DNA of 64,000 nt, taken from the NCBI RefSeq assembly GCF_029379315.1, contig NZ_JAQYWQ010000012.1, positions 22,399 to 86,398 on the forward strand. Direction: 5' to 3'. The position numbers were made by a program, and so were the translations under genes. Every line of letters starts with the position of its first letter. The stretch's first letter is position 1. Below the pieces are notes generated by a model. That model saw only the letters and a program-made list of their open reading frames with translations. It was not told the DNA's origin and made no database searches. This document shows, piece by piece, positions 18,239-27,297 of the stretch. The stretch is from Nostoc sp. S13 (GTDB lineage Bacteria; Cyanobacteriota; Cyanobacteriia; Cyanobacteriales; Nostocaceae).

Positions 18239-19171
18239 TTAGGTGTAAAGGCTGCCAGTGTTAATCACTGGTTGGATGTTCTGTTCTGAGGTTAGGACAA
18301 CCAACAGATTGTTAATCATAGCGGCTTTGCGTTCATCATCCAAGTCAATAATTTGTTGTTCACTGATCCGTTTTAGTGCTTCATCAACCATTCCGACTGC
18401 ACTCTCAACAATTTGCCGCCGTGCATCAATCATTGCTTTGGCTTGTTGACGACGCAGCATCATTTGAGCAATTTCTGGAGCATACGCAAGATGAGAAAGT
18501 CTCGCTTCTAACACTTCAACTCCTGCAACTTCCAGTCTCGCTTGCAATTCTTTTTGGAGGAAAAGCGCGATTTCATCAGGTACTGCACGCAACGAAGGAA
18601 TTGATTGTTCATCAGGCGCATCATAAGGATAGCGGATTGCTAGGGCACGTATCGATGTCTCACTCTGGATGGCAACAAATTGCTCGTAGTCATCAACCGC
18701 AAATGTAGACTTGGCTGATTCTACTACTTGCCACACCACTACGGCTGCAATCTCTATCGGGCTGCCTTGAGCATCATTTACTTTCAATATTTTGCTGTTA
18801 AAGTTGCGAACCCGTAAAGATACCTGACGTTTGTTAGTCAAAGGGTTAGTCCACCAAAATCCTGCTTCCTTGACAGTACCAACGTAACTCCCTAAAAAGA
18901 CTAGTACTCTTGCTTGATTTGGCTCAACTGTAAACAAACCCGACAGTGAAGGAATTACTACTACGATAAGTGTCGCCCCTAACCATGCACCCATTTCTGT
19001 TAAATCGGCAAAATCTTCTACCTTATTAAAACTTCTGCCTAATACTTCTATTAATCCCTGTATTGTTGCCCAAACCTGCCAACTGCCAAAAATTGCCAAA
19101 GCCAGGATTATGCTCAAAGCTATGAAGCCGTTGACTTTAAAGGCAGGAAAATCCTCGATTTGCTGCTTCAT
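18239..19171 (-). CDS. SPFH (band 7/stomatin-prohibitin-like) membrane protein
   Basis: This 310-residue protein has an N-terminal TM helix (about residues 13-36) and a second hydrophobic segment (about 60-80). The SPFH domain begins with [22 protein letters not shown] and includes the typical SLRVRNFNS and [13 protein letters not shown] segments. A helical region follows ([21 protein letters not shown]). SPFH proteins oligomerise at membranes and organise microdomains or control proteases. The length is normal. It heads a two-gene unit with the Arc-type protein. Confidence 0.88.
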   Translation of the reverse strand: MKQQIEDFPAFKVNGFIALSIILALAIFGSWQVWATIQGLIEVLGRSFNKVEDFADLTEMGAWLGATLIVVVIPSLSGLFTVEPNQARVLVFLGSYVGTVKEAGFWWTNPLTNKRQVSLRVRNFNSKILKVNDAQGSPIEIAAVVVWQVVESAKSTFAVDDYEQFVAIQSETSIRALAIRYPYDAPDEQSIPSLRAVPDEIALFLQKELQARLEVAGVEVLEARLSHLAYAPEIAQMMLRRQQAKAMIDARRQIVESAVGMVDEALKRISEQQIIDLDDERKAAMINNLLVVLTSEQNIQPVINTGSLYT

Positions 19172-19245
19172 TATCTATTCATGTGATCTGTTTTTTAATA
19201 TCAAAATGATATCATTGTAATCACAAATAGCAAGTGACCAGCCGT

Positions 19246-19436
19246 CATGGGTGTCAACTTAAGGTAAAACCAGCCTAGAACCAGCTTTTAGAGATTGCTT
19301 CGTTCCCAGTCAGAGACTGGGAATGCATATGGGAGGCGGAGCCTCCAGAATTAGCAACAGAGCCACAAAAAACAGCATTTCCAGCCTCTGGCTGGAAACG
19401 AGGTTTTAAAAGGGTTTCACCTTAAGTTGACACCTA
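19246..19436. mobile_element. 191-bp MITE-like element with 11-bp flanking direct repeats
   Basis: The ends are inverted repeats: GGGTGTCAACTTAAGGT on the left and, read inward from the right, AGGTGTCAACTTAAGGT. The flanks TGACCAGCCGT (19235-19245) and TGACCAGCTGT (19437-19447) match at 10 of 11 positions, consistent with target duplication of IS4-like length. Inside are three hairpins with three-base loops: CCCAGTC-aga-GACTGGG, GGAGGC-gga-GCCTCC and TTCCAGCC-tct-GGCTGGAA. It is non-coding. Confidence 0.75.
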
Positions 19437-19540
19437 TGACCAGCTGTACGCCCCTACAGCCGATTCATGTGTTGCAAAGATTTTTGTCAATGATATTAAG
19501 ATTTGGGCAAAGGCAAAAAGCCAGAGCGTCACCAAACAGC

Positions 19541-19571
19541 AAAACGCTCTCTAGGATTGAGAGCGCTTTTA
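19541..19571 (-). terminator. Rho-independent-type terminator of ABC transporter gene
   Basis: On the minus strand the stem CGCTCTC/GAGAGCG with a 7-base loop is followed by TTTT, about 75 bases after the transporter stop codon. Confidence 0.7.
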
Positions 19572-19640
19572 GTTGAATTTTTGAGGTTAAATAAGGGTTG
19601 GCTACTTATCCAACAGGTGTTAAATCTAGACTTGGCATCA

Positions 19641-22343
19641 CTAGATATTTGCCTGCTGCCGTTGATATAGTGACCAATACAAACCCTTTTGTTGCAACAA
19701 CTGTGAGTGAGTACCACGTTCGGCAATCACGCCTTGCTCCAATACCAAAATCAAATCAGCACGTTTGAGGGGGGCAAAGCGGTGAGCAATCAGGAACACA
19801 GTACGATTAGCGGAAATTTTTTGCAGGTTTTGCAATACTTGTTGTTCAGTTTCACTATCCAAAGCGCTGGTAGCTTCATCCAAAACTAAAATCGGCGCTT
19901 GGGAAAGAAATAGCCTTGCTAGGGCAATGCGTTGTCTCTGTCCACCAGATAAAGCGGTACCGCGTTCACCAACATTGGTTTCGTAACCGTAGGGTAATTG
20001 ACTGATGAAGTCATGGGCTACTGCTAGTCTTGCCGCCTCTACTACTTGCTCTGCGGTAATGTCGGGAGTACCGAGAGTGATATTTTCCAAAATCGAACCG
20101 TTGAATAAAAAGTCTTCTTGGAGAACTACACTAACTTGTTGCCGCAGTGAGGCTAAATCGGCACTTTTAATATCAAAACCATCAATCAGGATGCGTCCTG
20201 ATTCAATTTGATAGAGGCGCTGCAATAGCTTAGACAGGGTACTTTTACCAGAACCGCTACGTCCGACAATGCCAACAAATTGCCCTGGTTCGGCATTGAA
20301 AGATATTCCCCGCAGAATTGCTTCAAAGTTGGGACGGTAACGGAAAAATACTTGCTCGAAGGTGACTTGTCCTTTCAGGGGTGGTAAAACTAGTCCAGTT
20401 CCTAGTTCAGCTTCTGGGGAAACGTTGAGAATATCACCAATGCGATCTACAGAAAGTAGCACTTGTTGGAGGTTTTGCCACAACTGTACTAAACGCAAAA
20501 GTGGGCCTGTGACTCTACCAGACAGCATTTGAAACGCAACTAGCTGTCCGATTGTGAGCTTTTGTTCGATGACTAACTTGGCGCCAAACCAGAGAATCAG
20601 CATGGTGGAAAAATTGGTGAGAAAGTCACCAATGTTGCTGCTGATATTGGAGGTAGTAGAAGCTTTAAAACCTGTGCGAATGAAGCGAGCAAATAAGCCT
20701 TCCCAGCGATCGCGGGCTACTGGTTCTGCTGCATGGGCTTTAACGGAGTGAATCCCGGTGATTGTCTCCACTAAAAACGATTGACTATCGGCACTGCGGT
20801 TAAAGGTTTCGTTGAGCCAGTTACGCAGAATTGGGGTTGCAACTATCGTCAATGTGGCAAATAGCGGCAGTACTGCTAAGGCGACAAAGGTGAGTGGGAC
20901 GTTATAGTAAAACATCAATGCCAGGTACACCACAGCAAAGATGCTATCTAGAATCACAGTTAATGCTGTACCTGTGAGAAACTGACGAATTTGTTCAAGT
21001 TCCTGGACTCGTGCTATTGTGTCTCCGACGCGCCGCGACTCAAAATAAGCCAAAGGCAGACGCATCAAATGGCGAAATAGCTGTGCTGATAAACTCAAAT
21101 CGAGACGACGAGCTGTATGGGTAAAGATGAATAAGCGCAGAATGCCGAGTATGGACTCAAATATGGCTACACACAAAAGTGCGATCGCCATCACATCGAG
21201 AGTCGGCAAACTCCCCTGCACCATCACTTTATCAATAACGACTTGCGTAATTAGCGGTGTTGTTAACCCCAAAAGCTGCAAGGTAAAAGATGCTAACAAT
21301 ACTTCTGTTAGCAATCCCTTATACTTCCAAACTGCTGGAGTGAACCAACTGAGGTTAAATTTTTCTTGCTGGGATATGAGTTCTACTTGCCATAATTGTC
21401 CATTCCAGGATGCCTCAACTATCGACTGCGGCAAGCTTTCACAAGTCCGTTCGGGATTTAGAGGGTTAGCGATAATTAGGCGATCGCCCTTAACTCCATA
21501 GGCCACCACCCAGGATGGACTCTGGGGTGAGTCAGAATTCCACAACAATAAAGCTGGAAATGACAGCTGTCGCAACTCACCCCAACTCACTTGTAACCGC
21601 CGCAACACTAACCCTAACTTTTCTGCTGCTTCCACAACCTGTTTTGGGCGTTGTCCTCTGAGTTGGCGCTGCACCCATTCCAGTTGCACAGAATTTTCTA
21701 ACTGTTGTGCCACCATTGTTAAACAAGCAGCTGCGCTGTTCCAACTGGCAACAAACGGATAATTTGAGATGATCAGATTGGCGGCTGGGAGTTTTCTTTG
21801 GGGTTGGAGGCTGTGGGGGCCAGAAGTGCCAACGGAAGCTGGCGGTAGTGCAGGAGTGGCAGAGAAGGAAAATGTCTCCTTTTCTCTCTCCATACCTACT
21901 GGTAACACTTGCCAGAACTCCTGAATTTGTGGGTGAGAAAATTCTGCCCACAGCGCAGTATCCCAACACACTACTATCACTTCTTTACTAGCAGCTACAG
22001 CTTTAAAATCCGCAGACATCTTTTGTAAGTCACCAAACCAATCCCCGACTTCTAGGGCTGCTAAAGGTTTGCTAATGCCCTCCTCTCGCAAGCGCACTTT
22101 CCCAGCCACAATTAAGAATTGATAACCGCCAATATCGTTTGACCAGATTTTTTCTCCAAGACGATATTGACGAGTTTGCGACTCATTTTGCAACTTGGAT
22201 TGTTGTTCGGGAGTCAGCCAACATAGCGGTGGCTGATTCCAAGGCAAAGAAGCTAGCACTTTTAATCGTAAAGATTCATTATCCAGAATTTTTAACTCAC
22301 TTGTAACTTGACTGTCAGTTTTTGAATTTTCTCTGCTAGCCAT
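19641..22343 (-). CDS. Type I secretion-like ABC exporter with cNMP-like and degenerate C39 domains
   Basis: This 900-residue protein has four parts. The N-terminal region (about 45-140) resembles a cyclic-nucleotide-binding fold (YQFLIVAGKVRL, ALEVGDWFGDL). A C39 peptidase-like domain (about 190-320) has FVASWNSAAACLTMVAQ where active enzymes have DCG-A-CL, so the catalytic Cys is missing. Then come six TM helices (about 345-600) and an ATPase domain with GRSGSGKST, LSGGQRQRIALAR and ILVLDEATSALD. Such exporters with inactive C39 domains (HlyB-like) move unprocessed proteins with an HlyD adaptor and TolC. The start at 22343 overlaps the parvulin gene by 52 bases. No HlyD gene is nearby. Confidence 0.88.
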   Translation of the reverse strand: MASRENSKTDSQVTSELKILDNESLRLKVLASLPWNQPPLCWLTPEQQSKLQNESQTRQYRLGEKIWSNDIGGYQFLIVAGKVRLREEGISKPLAALEVGDWFGDLQKMSADFKAVAASKEVIVVCWDTALWAEFSHPQIQEFWQVLPVGMEREKETFSFSATPALPPASVGTSGPHSLQPQRKLPAANLIISNYPFVASWNSAAACLTMVAQQLENSVQLEWVQRQLRGQRPKQVVEAAEKLGLVLRRLQVSWGELRQLSFPALLLWNSDSPQSPSWVVAYGVKGDRLIIANPLNPERTCESLPQSIVEASWNGQLWQVELISQQEKFNLSWFTPAVWKYKGLLTEVLLASFTLQLLGLTTPLITQVVIDKVMVQGSLPTLDVMAIALLCVAIFESILGILRLFIFTHTARRLDLSLSAQLFRHLMRLPLAYFESRRVGDTIARVQELEQIRQFLTGTALTVILDSIFAVVYLALMFYYNVPLTFVALAVLPLFATLTIVATPILRNWLNETFNRSADSQSFLVETITGIHSVKAHAAEPVARDRWEGLFARFIRTGFKASTTSNISSNIGDFLTNFSTMLILWFGAKLVIEQKLTIGQLVAFQMLSGRVTGPLLRLVQLWQNLQQVLLSVDRIGDILNVSPEAELGTGLVLPPLKGQVTFEQVFFRYRPNFEAILRGISFNAEPGQFVGIVGRSGSGKSTLSKLLQRLYQIESGRILIDGFDIKSADLASLRQQVSVVLQEDFLFNGSILENITLGTPDITAEQVVEAARLAVAHDFISQLPYGYETNVGERGTALSGGQRQRIALARLFLSQAPILVLDEATSALDSETEQQVLQNLQKISANRTVFLIAHRFAPLKRADLILVLEQGVIAERGTHSQLLQQKGLYWSLYQRQQANI

Positions 22344-23074
22344 TTGTCAAACAACTCATTTTGTAGTGCTTGCTTTAATTGAGTATCTTCTAAAGACGCG
22401 GGCAGAAATTGTTCTACTCGAAACAAACCATAAGGCCCTTCTCCTTGGAGAGAGTCTTTGCCAACGATTTCTATTGGCCCGATCAATTCTCCAGGACTTG
22501 CCACATCAATAGCTGCCCGTAATATATCTGGCATACTGCCTCGGCTGATGATTCCCATCATGCCGTTTACAATTCGGTCATCTGCAAGTGAATATTCTTT
22601 AGCTAATTGCTCAAAACTACCTCCTTCTTCAATTTGGGTTTGTAGTTCGTCTACCAATTCTCGATTATCAACAACAATCCGAGAAAGTACTAACCGATCC
22701 AAAAAAATTTTGCGTTCAATAAAATATTCTTGGAGTTTTGGTTCTGTCACTACAGCTTTCAGCTTTTCTAACTTGTACCCAAAAGTAACCGATGTGTAAA
22801 AGCTAGCGTAATCTGTGTTATTGGTCTTTAACCATTGTTGAAAACTTTCAGGGTCAGTCAGTTGATTTTTCAGCCTAAAGTCAATAATTGCCTGTTCAGT
22901 TATTGCTGTACCAATCTCAATATCGTCTCGGATTCGGATTTCTGACTCAATAACGTACTGGCGGAGAATATCTCCAATGAACTGTCCTAATTTTCCAGAG
23001 GCTTGCAGATACTTTACTGCTTCCTCAATAGAAATTATTTGGTCATTGATTGTCAAAAATGATAAATATTCCAT
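22292..23074 (-). CDS. Peptidylprolyl isomerase of the parvulin (PpiC/SurA) family
   Basis: This 260-residue protein has an N-terminal helical region like SurA N domains. A parvulin-type PPIase core follows at about residues 120-215 (LSRIVVDNRELVDELQTQI, GSFEQLAKEYSLAD, then GIISRGSMPD and GPYGLFRVEQF). There is no signal peptide, so it probably works in the cytoplasm. It is the first gene of a unit with the ABC exporter, and the overlap implies coupling. Parvulins next to C39-type exporters are common in cyanobacteria and are thought to keep the cargo export-competent, which is inference here. Confidence 0.82.
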   Translation of the reverse strand: MEYLSFLTINDQIISIEEAVKYLQASGKLGQFIGDILRQYVIESEIRIRDDIEIGTAITEQAIIDFRLKNQLTDPESFQQWLKTNNTDYASFYTSVTFGYKLEKLKAVVTEPKLQEYFIERKIFLDRLVLSRIVVDNRELVDELQTQIEEGGSFEQLAKEYSLADDRIVNGMMGIISRGSMPDILRAAIDVASPGELIGPIEIVGKDSLQGEGPYGLFRVEQFLPASLEDTQLKQALQNELFDKWLAEKIQKLTVKLQVS

Positions 23075-23519
23075 AAACTATTTATGTGACAATGATTAAA
23101 CACCTATAGAACTTTTAAATTAAATCATATAGAGATCATCTGGTGATTGATGGATAAATATGATAAAGATTCTATGAACTAATTACATCTAAATGGTCAA
23201 AGAATTATATAGCTACGAAATAAAATAATTTGCCATGATTAGTTTTACGGTCTAGCGGCGACAAAACAGGATTGAAAATATTCAGTTGTCAGGCAAAGCA
23301 ACTTGTCTAACCAAATCTTTATAGATTCAGAGAAATGATCAGCTAGTTAGATAGGCGAAAATAAACCAAAATCTATTAAGTATTGTTTTTTGCCCGTTTT
23401 CTACCCAAGTTGCTAAAAGTCGAGCCACTGCCTTACTTTTATTACCAAAGTTGTCGGAACTGACTTAGAAAAATCGCCCCATACGCCACCTTAATGAGTA
23501 ATTGTTTATGCTCATCTGT
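23075..23519. other. Intergenic stretch, possible transposase remnant
   Basis: No intact gene is seen. On the minus strand, about 23345-23470 reads as a roughly 40-codon open piece (GNKSKAVARLLATWVENGQK, then NRFWFIFAYLTS and stop). It may be a gene remnant, but I cannot assign it. The promoter of the parvulin-ABC unit should be in 23080-23250. Confidence 0.35.
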
Positions 23520-24341
23520 TTACTTAATAATATTTATCCATGTCCACGCAAGTAGCACAGCCGCGATCGCACCGATTAATGTATTAAAAATATTGACTAC
23601 TTCATTGGTCAGCCAGGTATACTTAGATTGCAGTGTTGCCCCAATCACACTTTCTAAGTTAGTGGCAATAAATGCTGCCAGCACACACCAAGCTACTCCC
23701 AATAGATCAATTAAACCAACTGCCCAACCAACAAATGCGATCGCTACAGAAGCCACGATACCAGCTAAAGTTCCCTCCAAACTTACCGCCCCTTCTGTAC
23801 CGCGAGGCACTGGTTGGAGTGTGGTAATTAGAAAGGTGCTTTTACCATATGCTTTACCAACTTCGCTGGCAGTGGTGTCAGCCAGCTTAGTACTGAAACT
23901 CGCTACATAGCCTAACAATAATAGAGACTGGGGACTTGTAATGAGCGACTTGTACTGAACAAAGTCGAAGTATTGGGAACCAGGTACAAGAAACCCCGAA
24001 TTTATTAGCCCTACTCCCAAGGCACACAGCGCCCCAGTTAAAGCCGAACCCCAAACATTTTCTGGGCCTCTTGCCCCAGAACGCTTTTCGGCAATTCCTT
24101 CTGCCTCTTTCTGCGCCATACCGATGCGGGTAACGCCAGAACCAACCAGAAAATAGAACATTATTACTGCATATCCTTGCCAGCCTAGAGTTACCCAAAT
24201 TAGGATGGACAAGAACCAGGCGTGGAATAATCCAGCAGGGGTAAGCAGCTTTTTCGGAGCAATCCAAGCTAAACCCAATAAAATTGTGTTTAATCCTATT
24301 GCTACCAACCAGGGATTTACAGAATTAATTAAGGATGACAT
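23520..24341 (-). CDS. DUF92 family membrane protein (VTE6/phytyl-phosphate kinase-like)
   Basis: This protein of about 273 residues has six or seven hydrophobic segments. It carries DUF92 (TIGR00297) features: GVTRIGMAQKEAEGIAEKRSGARG, ASFSTKLADTTASEVGKAYGK and PVPRGTEGAVSLEGTLAG. The plant member VTE6 and its cyanobacterial homolog phosphorylate phytyl phosphate for tocopherol and phylloquinone synthesis, so a link with the men genes at 53-59 kb is plausible. The ATG at 24341 is preferred over an in-frame TTG at 24347. A segment around residues 125-140 (SQYFDFVQYKSLITSP) looks like an in-frame insert of dispersed repeat DNA (23935-23978). Confidence 0.8.
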   Translation of the reverse strand: MSSLINSVNPWLVAIGLNTILLGLAWIAPKKLLTPAGLFHAWFLSILIWVTLGWQGYAVIMFYFLVGSGVTRIGMAQKEAEGIAEKRSGARGPENVWGSALTGALCALGVGLINSGFLVPGSQYFDFVQYKSLITSPQSLLLLGYVASFSTKLADTTASEVGKAYGKSTFLITTLQPVPRGTEGAVSLEGTLAGIVASVAIAFVGWAVGLIDLLGVAWCVLAAFIATNLESVIGATLQSKYTWLTNEVVNIFNTLIGAIAAVLLAWTWINIIK

Positions 24342-25082
24342 CAGCAATTAATCATGAGTAATTTTGTCTGAATATCAACAGAATAACGAATTTGTGATAC
24401 TTAGTGCTTAATCTCTGACCAGAAATAAAAAGGTACAAGCCCCTAAATTTATTTATGGGGTTCTTACTTCTTACTTTTAACTTTTGACTTTTGACTTCCC
24501 CGAAGGAGCTGACACCTCCCCAGCTAAAGTAATATGTTTGTATTATTAAGGGTATAGCGTAGGCGTAGACTTGAAAGCTGAGTGTAAAACTACAAACAAT
24601 GTCTTAGATATACACTGCAATATTGACTAAAGAACGTGGATTAAACAAAATGCAAAACTTTTGTTTAGTTGGGTAGATTCTTGAGTGCTTAACGCACCCA
24701 ATACACTCTAATGAAGTTGTAAGTTATTAAATCTCCGTTCCTAAGCGTCTGCCTATGCAAACCTAAATTAGTATAGCTGCATGTGCAGCAGCTGAAATCT
24801 TACTCAGTCCCCAATCTTAGTCATCAGGATATAAGGATATAAGTTAATCTTAATTAAAACTGTGTTCAAGTTGACCACAATCAAGACCTAACAGCATAAA
24901 TTAGACTTATCCGGAAATGAGAACTTTATTTGGCTGAAACCTAGCTCTGGAGAGGGTTTTAGAGGTTCCTGTTTTATATAAGCTAAAAAGCCAGCTATGT
25001 AAGGGTTTCAGCTATTTTGAGGTTTATTTGTGGATAAGTCTATTGTAGATAGCATCAACTACTACTCTTTTCCACACAAGCT
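24342..25082. other. Intergenic stretch with repeats and MITE copy 2
   Basis: No gene is seen in these 741 bases. A heptamer-like run (cttacttttaacttttgacttttgactt) lies at about 24468-24497. The MITE occupies 24903-25041. The rest is AT-rich without recognised features. Confidence 0.45.
24903..25041. mobile_element. 139-bp MITE, copy 2, upstream of VOC protein gene
   Basis: This copy has the same 10-bp terminal inverted repeats (AGACTTATCC / GGATAAGTCT) and flanking ATT as the copy at 15361, and the same sequence by eye. It ends 41 bases before the ATG of the VOC gene, so it lies in or replaces that gene's promoter or leader region. Confidence 0.88.
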
Positions 25083-25514
25083 ATGAGCCAAACTTTATTC
25101 CATCTTGCTTTCCCTGTAACTGACGTTGCCCAAACAAAAGCATATTACGTGGATGGCTTGGGCTGCATTCCTGGTCGTGAAAACCGCTACGCCCTGATTC
25201 TCAATCTCTACGGTCATCAACTAGTGGCTCACGTCACCAAAGAACCCTTGATACCGCAAAATACTATCTATCCCAGACACTTTGGGCTAATTTTTACCCA
25301 AGAACGTGATTGGCAAGACTTACTAGAAAGGGCACAACAACAACAGCTACTTTTTCGCGAATCAACCAAAAATCGCTTTGTTGGTTCTCCTCTTGAGCAT
25401 CGCACTTTCTTTTTAGAAGATCCCTTTTATAACCTCATGGAGTTCAAGTATTATCGTCACGCAGAGGCGATTTTTGGGAGTTACGAACATACACAAATTG
25501 GGGATAGGACTTAA
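25083..25514 (+). CDS. VOC family (glyoxalase/dioxygenase-fold) protein
   Basis: This 143-residue protein has two beta-alpha-beta-beta-beta repeats of the vicinal oxygen chelate fold. The first begins LFHLAFPVTDVAQTKAYYVD, giving the first metal-ligand His in FHLAF. The second contains RHFGLIF and ends FLEDPFYNLMEFKYY, with the usual Glu ligand. The length is normal for a single-domain VOC protein. Members include isomerases, dioxygenases and resistance proteins, and the substrate here is not clear. A MITE lies 41 bases upstream and may set its expression. Confidence 0.85.
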   Translation: MSQTLFHLAFPVTDVAQTKAYYVDGLGCIPGRENRYALILNLYGHQLVAHVTKEPLIPQNTIYPRHFGLIFTQERDWQDLLERAQQQQLLFRESTKNRFVGSPLEHRTFFLEDPFYNLMEFKYYRHAEAIFGSYEHTQIGDRT

Positions 25515-25516
25515 TA

Positions 25517-25542
25517 AATTCGTAATTCGTAATTCGTAATTA
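25517..25542. repeat. Heptamer repeat (TTCGTAA)3
   Basis: Three tandem copies of attcgta follow the VOC stop codon. This is a second heptamer family, distinct from the CATTGGG and ATTTTGG runs elsewhere in the window. Confidence 0.75.
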
Positions 25543-25576
25543 AAGATGAAAAAATCAAGTCTGGCAAGCATTCTAG

Positions 25577-26215
25577 CTACTGACTAGATACTTTTTTAAG
25601 GAAAGGTAGCTTAATCTCCTCTGCTAAAGCTGCTGTTACTACTGCTAAACTCCTGGAGTCTGTTAGCATCCAAGGGTGTAGAGCAACTGGTACTATTACT
25701 TCGCTTCCTACGGAGATTTGTGAACTATTGGCTGGGACAATCATCAAATCATAAGGTGTCCAGATAGATGTAAAATCTAGCTGCCCCAATATTATTACAG
25801 CATCAGAATTTAAATCCTTGAGAAAAATGCTGTCGGGGCGCATTTGTACGCAACCAGGACGCCAGGAACCATAAGCAACAACAGTTCCATGATGGGGCGA
25901 AGAAATGGTAATAAACCTCTGTACGCGGTTAATCCCTCCCAGTCGCTGAATATAGTAACGGCTGACAATTCCTCCCATACTGAAGCCGACTAAATCTAGG
26001 CGTTGTTCTGATCCAAAGGTAGCTGTAACATAATCGGCTACCTGCTTTGCTAATTCATCAAGACCCACATCACCATTATTGGGAAGCAAATCCAGGCTAT
26101 ATACAGACCAACCCCCTTGTATGAGGTATGCCCTCATTTTATGGAAAACTGCCTCTGTGTCGTCAATCCCGTGTATTAGCAAAACGGGATTGCGTTGTTT
26201 ATTTTCAGTGTTCAT
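25577..26215 (-). CDS. Alpha/beta hydrolase, lipase-like
   Basis: This 212-residue protein has the lipase fold hallmarks. PVLLIHGIDD forms the oxyanion region, DLVGFSMGGIVSRYYI carries the nucleophile Ser in GFSMG, and ISSPHHGTVVAYGSW is typical of class 2 lipases. A late Asp is in PYDLMIVPANSSQ, and VALHPWML probably holds the catalytic His. It lacks a signal peptide, so a cytosolic esterase or lipase role is likely. The physiological substrate is unknown. Confidence 0.85.
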   Translation of the reverse strand: MNTENKQRNPVLLIHGIDDTEAVFHKMRAYLIQGGWSVYSLDLLPNNGDVGLDELAKQVADYVTATFGSEQRLDLVGFSMGGIVSRYYIQRLGGINRVQRFITISSPHHGTVVAYGSWRPGCVQMRPDSIFLKDLNSDAVIILGQLDFTSIWTPYDLMIVPANSSQISVGSEVIVPVALHPWMLTDSRSLAVVTAALAEEIKLPFLKKVSSQ

Positions 26216-26730
26216 TTACAAAATCTGGCTGAATTAAGGGGCCTATCTCACTTTTGTCGGTACATAAAGCTCTACAAACTGGAGCTATCGCTTTTCGGAT
26301 TCTTTATAAAGATATTTTTGCAAAAGTGAAATGCTTCTGAATCTAAATTGTATAAAATCTAACTTACCGCTATCGCTATCTGCCAATAGGCTATGACACT
26401 CCTCCCACTGGTTGAAAGTTAACTGCTTGCGTCACTTCAATTAGCTATTTACCAAACAAAGAAATGTTAATTTTTGTCAAGCTTGCTTTCAGAATCTTGC
26501 TCTTAGCTACAGTAAAATTTAATAATTAGTTCTCAGTGTATAGAGGTTGCAAGTGCCTGTAAGAAAACATTTGCCCTATAGTTTTACTAGAATGTTGATT
26601 AAGTACAAGCCTATAAACGTTGTCACCATAACGGGGTGACGCAAAGCAGAAAAATGTAACATTTTGTCGTAATTTTTAACAATTACGGTCGAGTTGCAAA
26701 TATAAAAGGTAAAAGGCAGGAGTAATTGTA
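26216..26730. other. Intergenic stretch, promoter region of the 26731 gene
   Basis: No gene was recognised in 515 bases. A short hairpin, GTCACC-ataacg-GGGTGAC, lies at about 26620-26640. The downstream gene has an AGGAG ribosome binding site at about 26718. The length suggests regulated transcription or a small RNA, without direct support. Confidence 0.4.
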
Positions 26731-27267
26731 ATGGATTTTATCAAAAAGCTAATTTCGGGTATTCAGGGTTTTCTTAGCGGTATCCTGGGTTTGATTACTG
26801 GACTCTTACCAGGGAAGAAGAAAAGCAACGGCTACTTCTTAGAATTGGACGAAGCCAAAGATGCTGCTAAAGATGTAGCATCGAATGTGAAGAAAGTAGC
26901 AGAGACAGTTGCATCGAATGCTAAGAAAGTAACGGCAACAATTGCATCAGAAGCACCAGCTCTATCCAAGCCAGATTCATTGAACGGAACAAAAACCGCC
27001 GCAGATCAGGCTAAGGCACAATCAACTAAAAATCCCAAAGCAGCGGATGTTCAGCTAGTGCAGACTGCTGAGGGTCTTAAAATTCAACCAGGCAAAAATG
27101 AAAAAGCCGCAGCAGCCAAAGTACTCAAAGAGCAGCCAACTGAAACCACCTTTGCGCCAAAATATCTTGCTCCTTCGACTACTAGTTCTAATGGTCGTCG
27201 TCGTCCAGGAGCAAATATGAGTGTTTACTTAGACATGGCACGTCAGATTAAAACGTCTAACAAGTGA
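26731..27267 (+). CDS. Conserved-type hypothetical protein with amphipathic N-terminus
   Basis: I do not recognise a family. The 178-residue protein starts with a hydrophobic/amphipathic segment (FIKKLISGIQGFLSGILGLITGLLPG) followed by KKK, suggesting membrane association rather than export. The middle is an Ala/Lys-rich, probably helical stretch with AKDVASNVKKVAETVASNAK-type internal repeats. The C-terminus is basic and polar. A good AGGAG ribosome binding site eight bases before the ATG supports translation. It could be a membrane-surface binding protein; no function is assigned. Confidence 0.7.
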   Translation: MDFIKKLISGIQGFLSGILGLITGLLPGKKKSNGYFLELDEAKDAAKDVASNVKKVAETVASNAKKVTATIASEAPALSKPDSLNGTKTAADQAKAQSTKNPKAADVQLVQTAEGLKIQPGKNEKAAAAKVLKEQPTETTFAPKYLAPSTTSSNGRRRPGANMSVYLDMARQIKTSNK

Positions 27268-27297
27268 TATAGACCGTAAATTTCGGGTCTATAGAAG

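Larger units (their letters stand above)
19172..19640. other. Intergenic stretch holding a MITE-like element and a terminator
   Basis: No gene is seen. The stretch contains the 191-bp element at 19246-19436 and the ABC-transporter terminator at 19541-19571. The SPFH promoter should lie near 19175-19230. Confidence 0.5.

Noticed and set aside
23345..23470. Transposase gene fragment upstream of the DUF92 gene
   Set aside because: The short open piece (GNKSKAVARLLATWVENG) is suggestive, but I see no catalytic motif or inverted ends, so it is only noted as a possible remnant.
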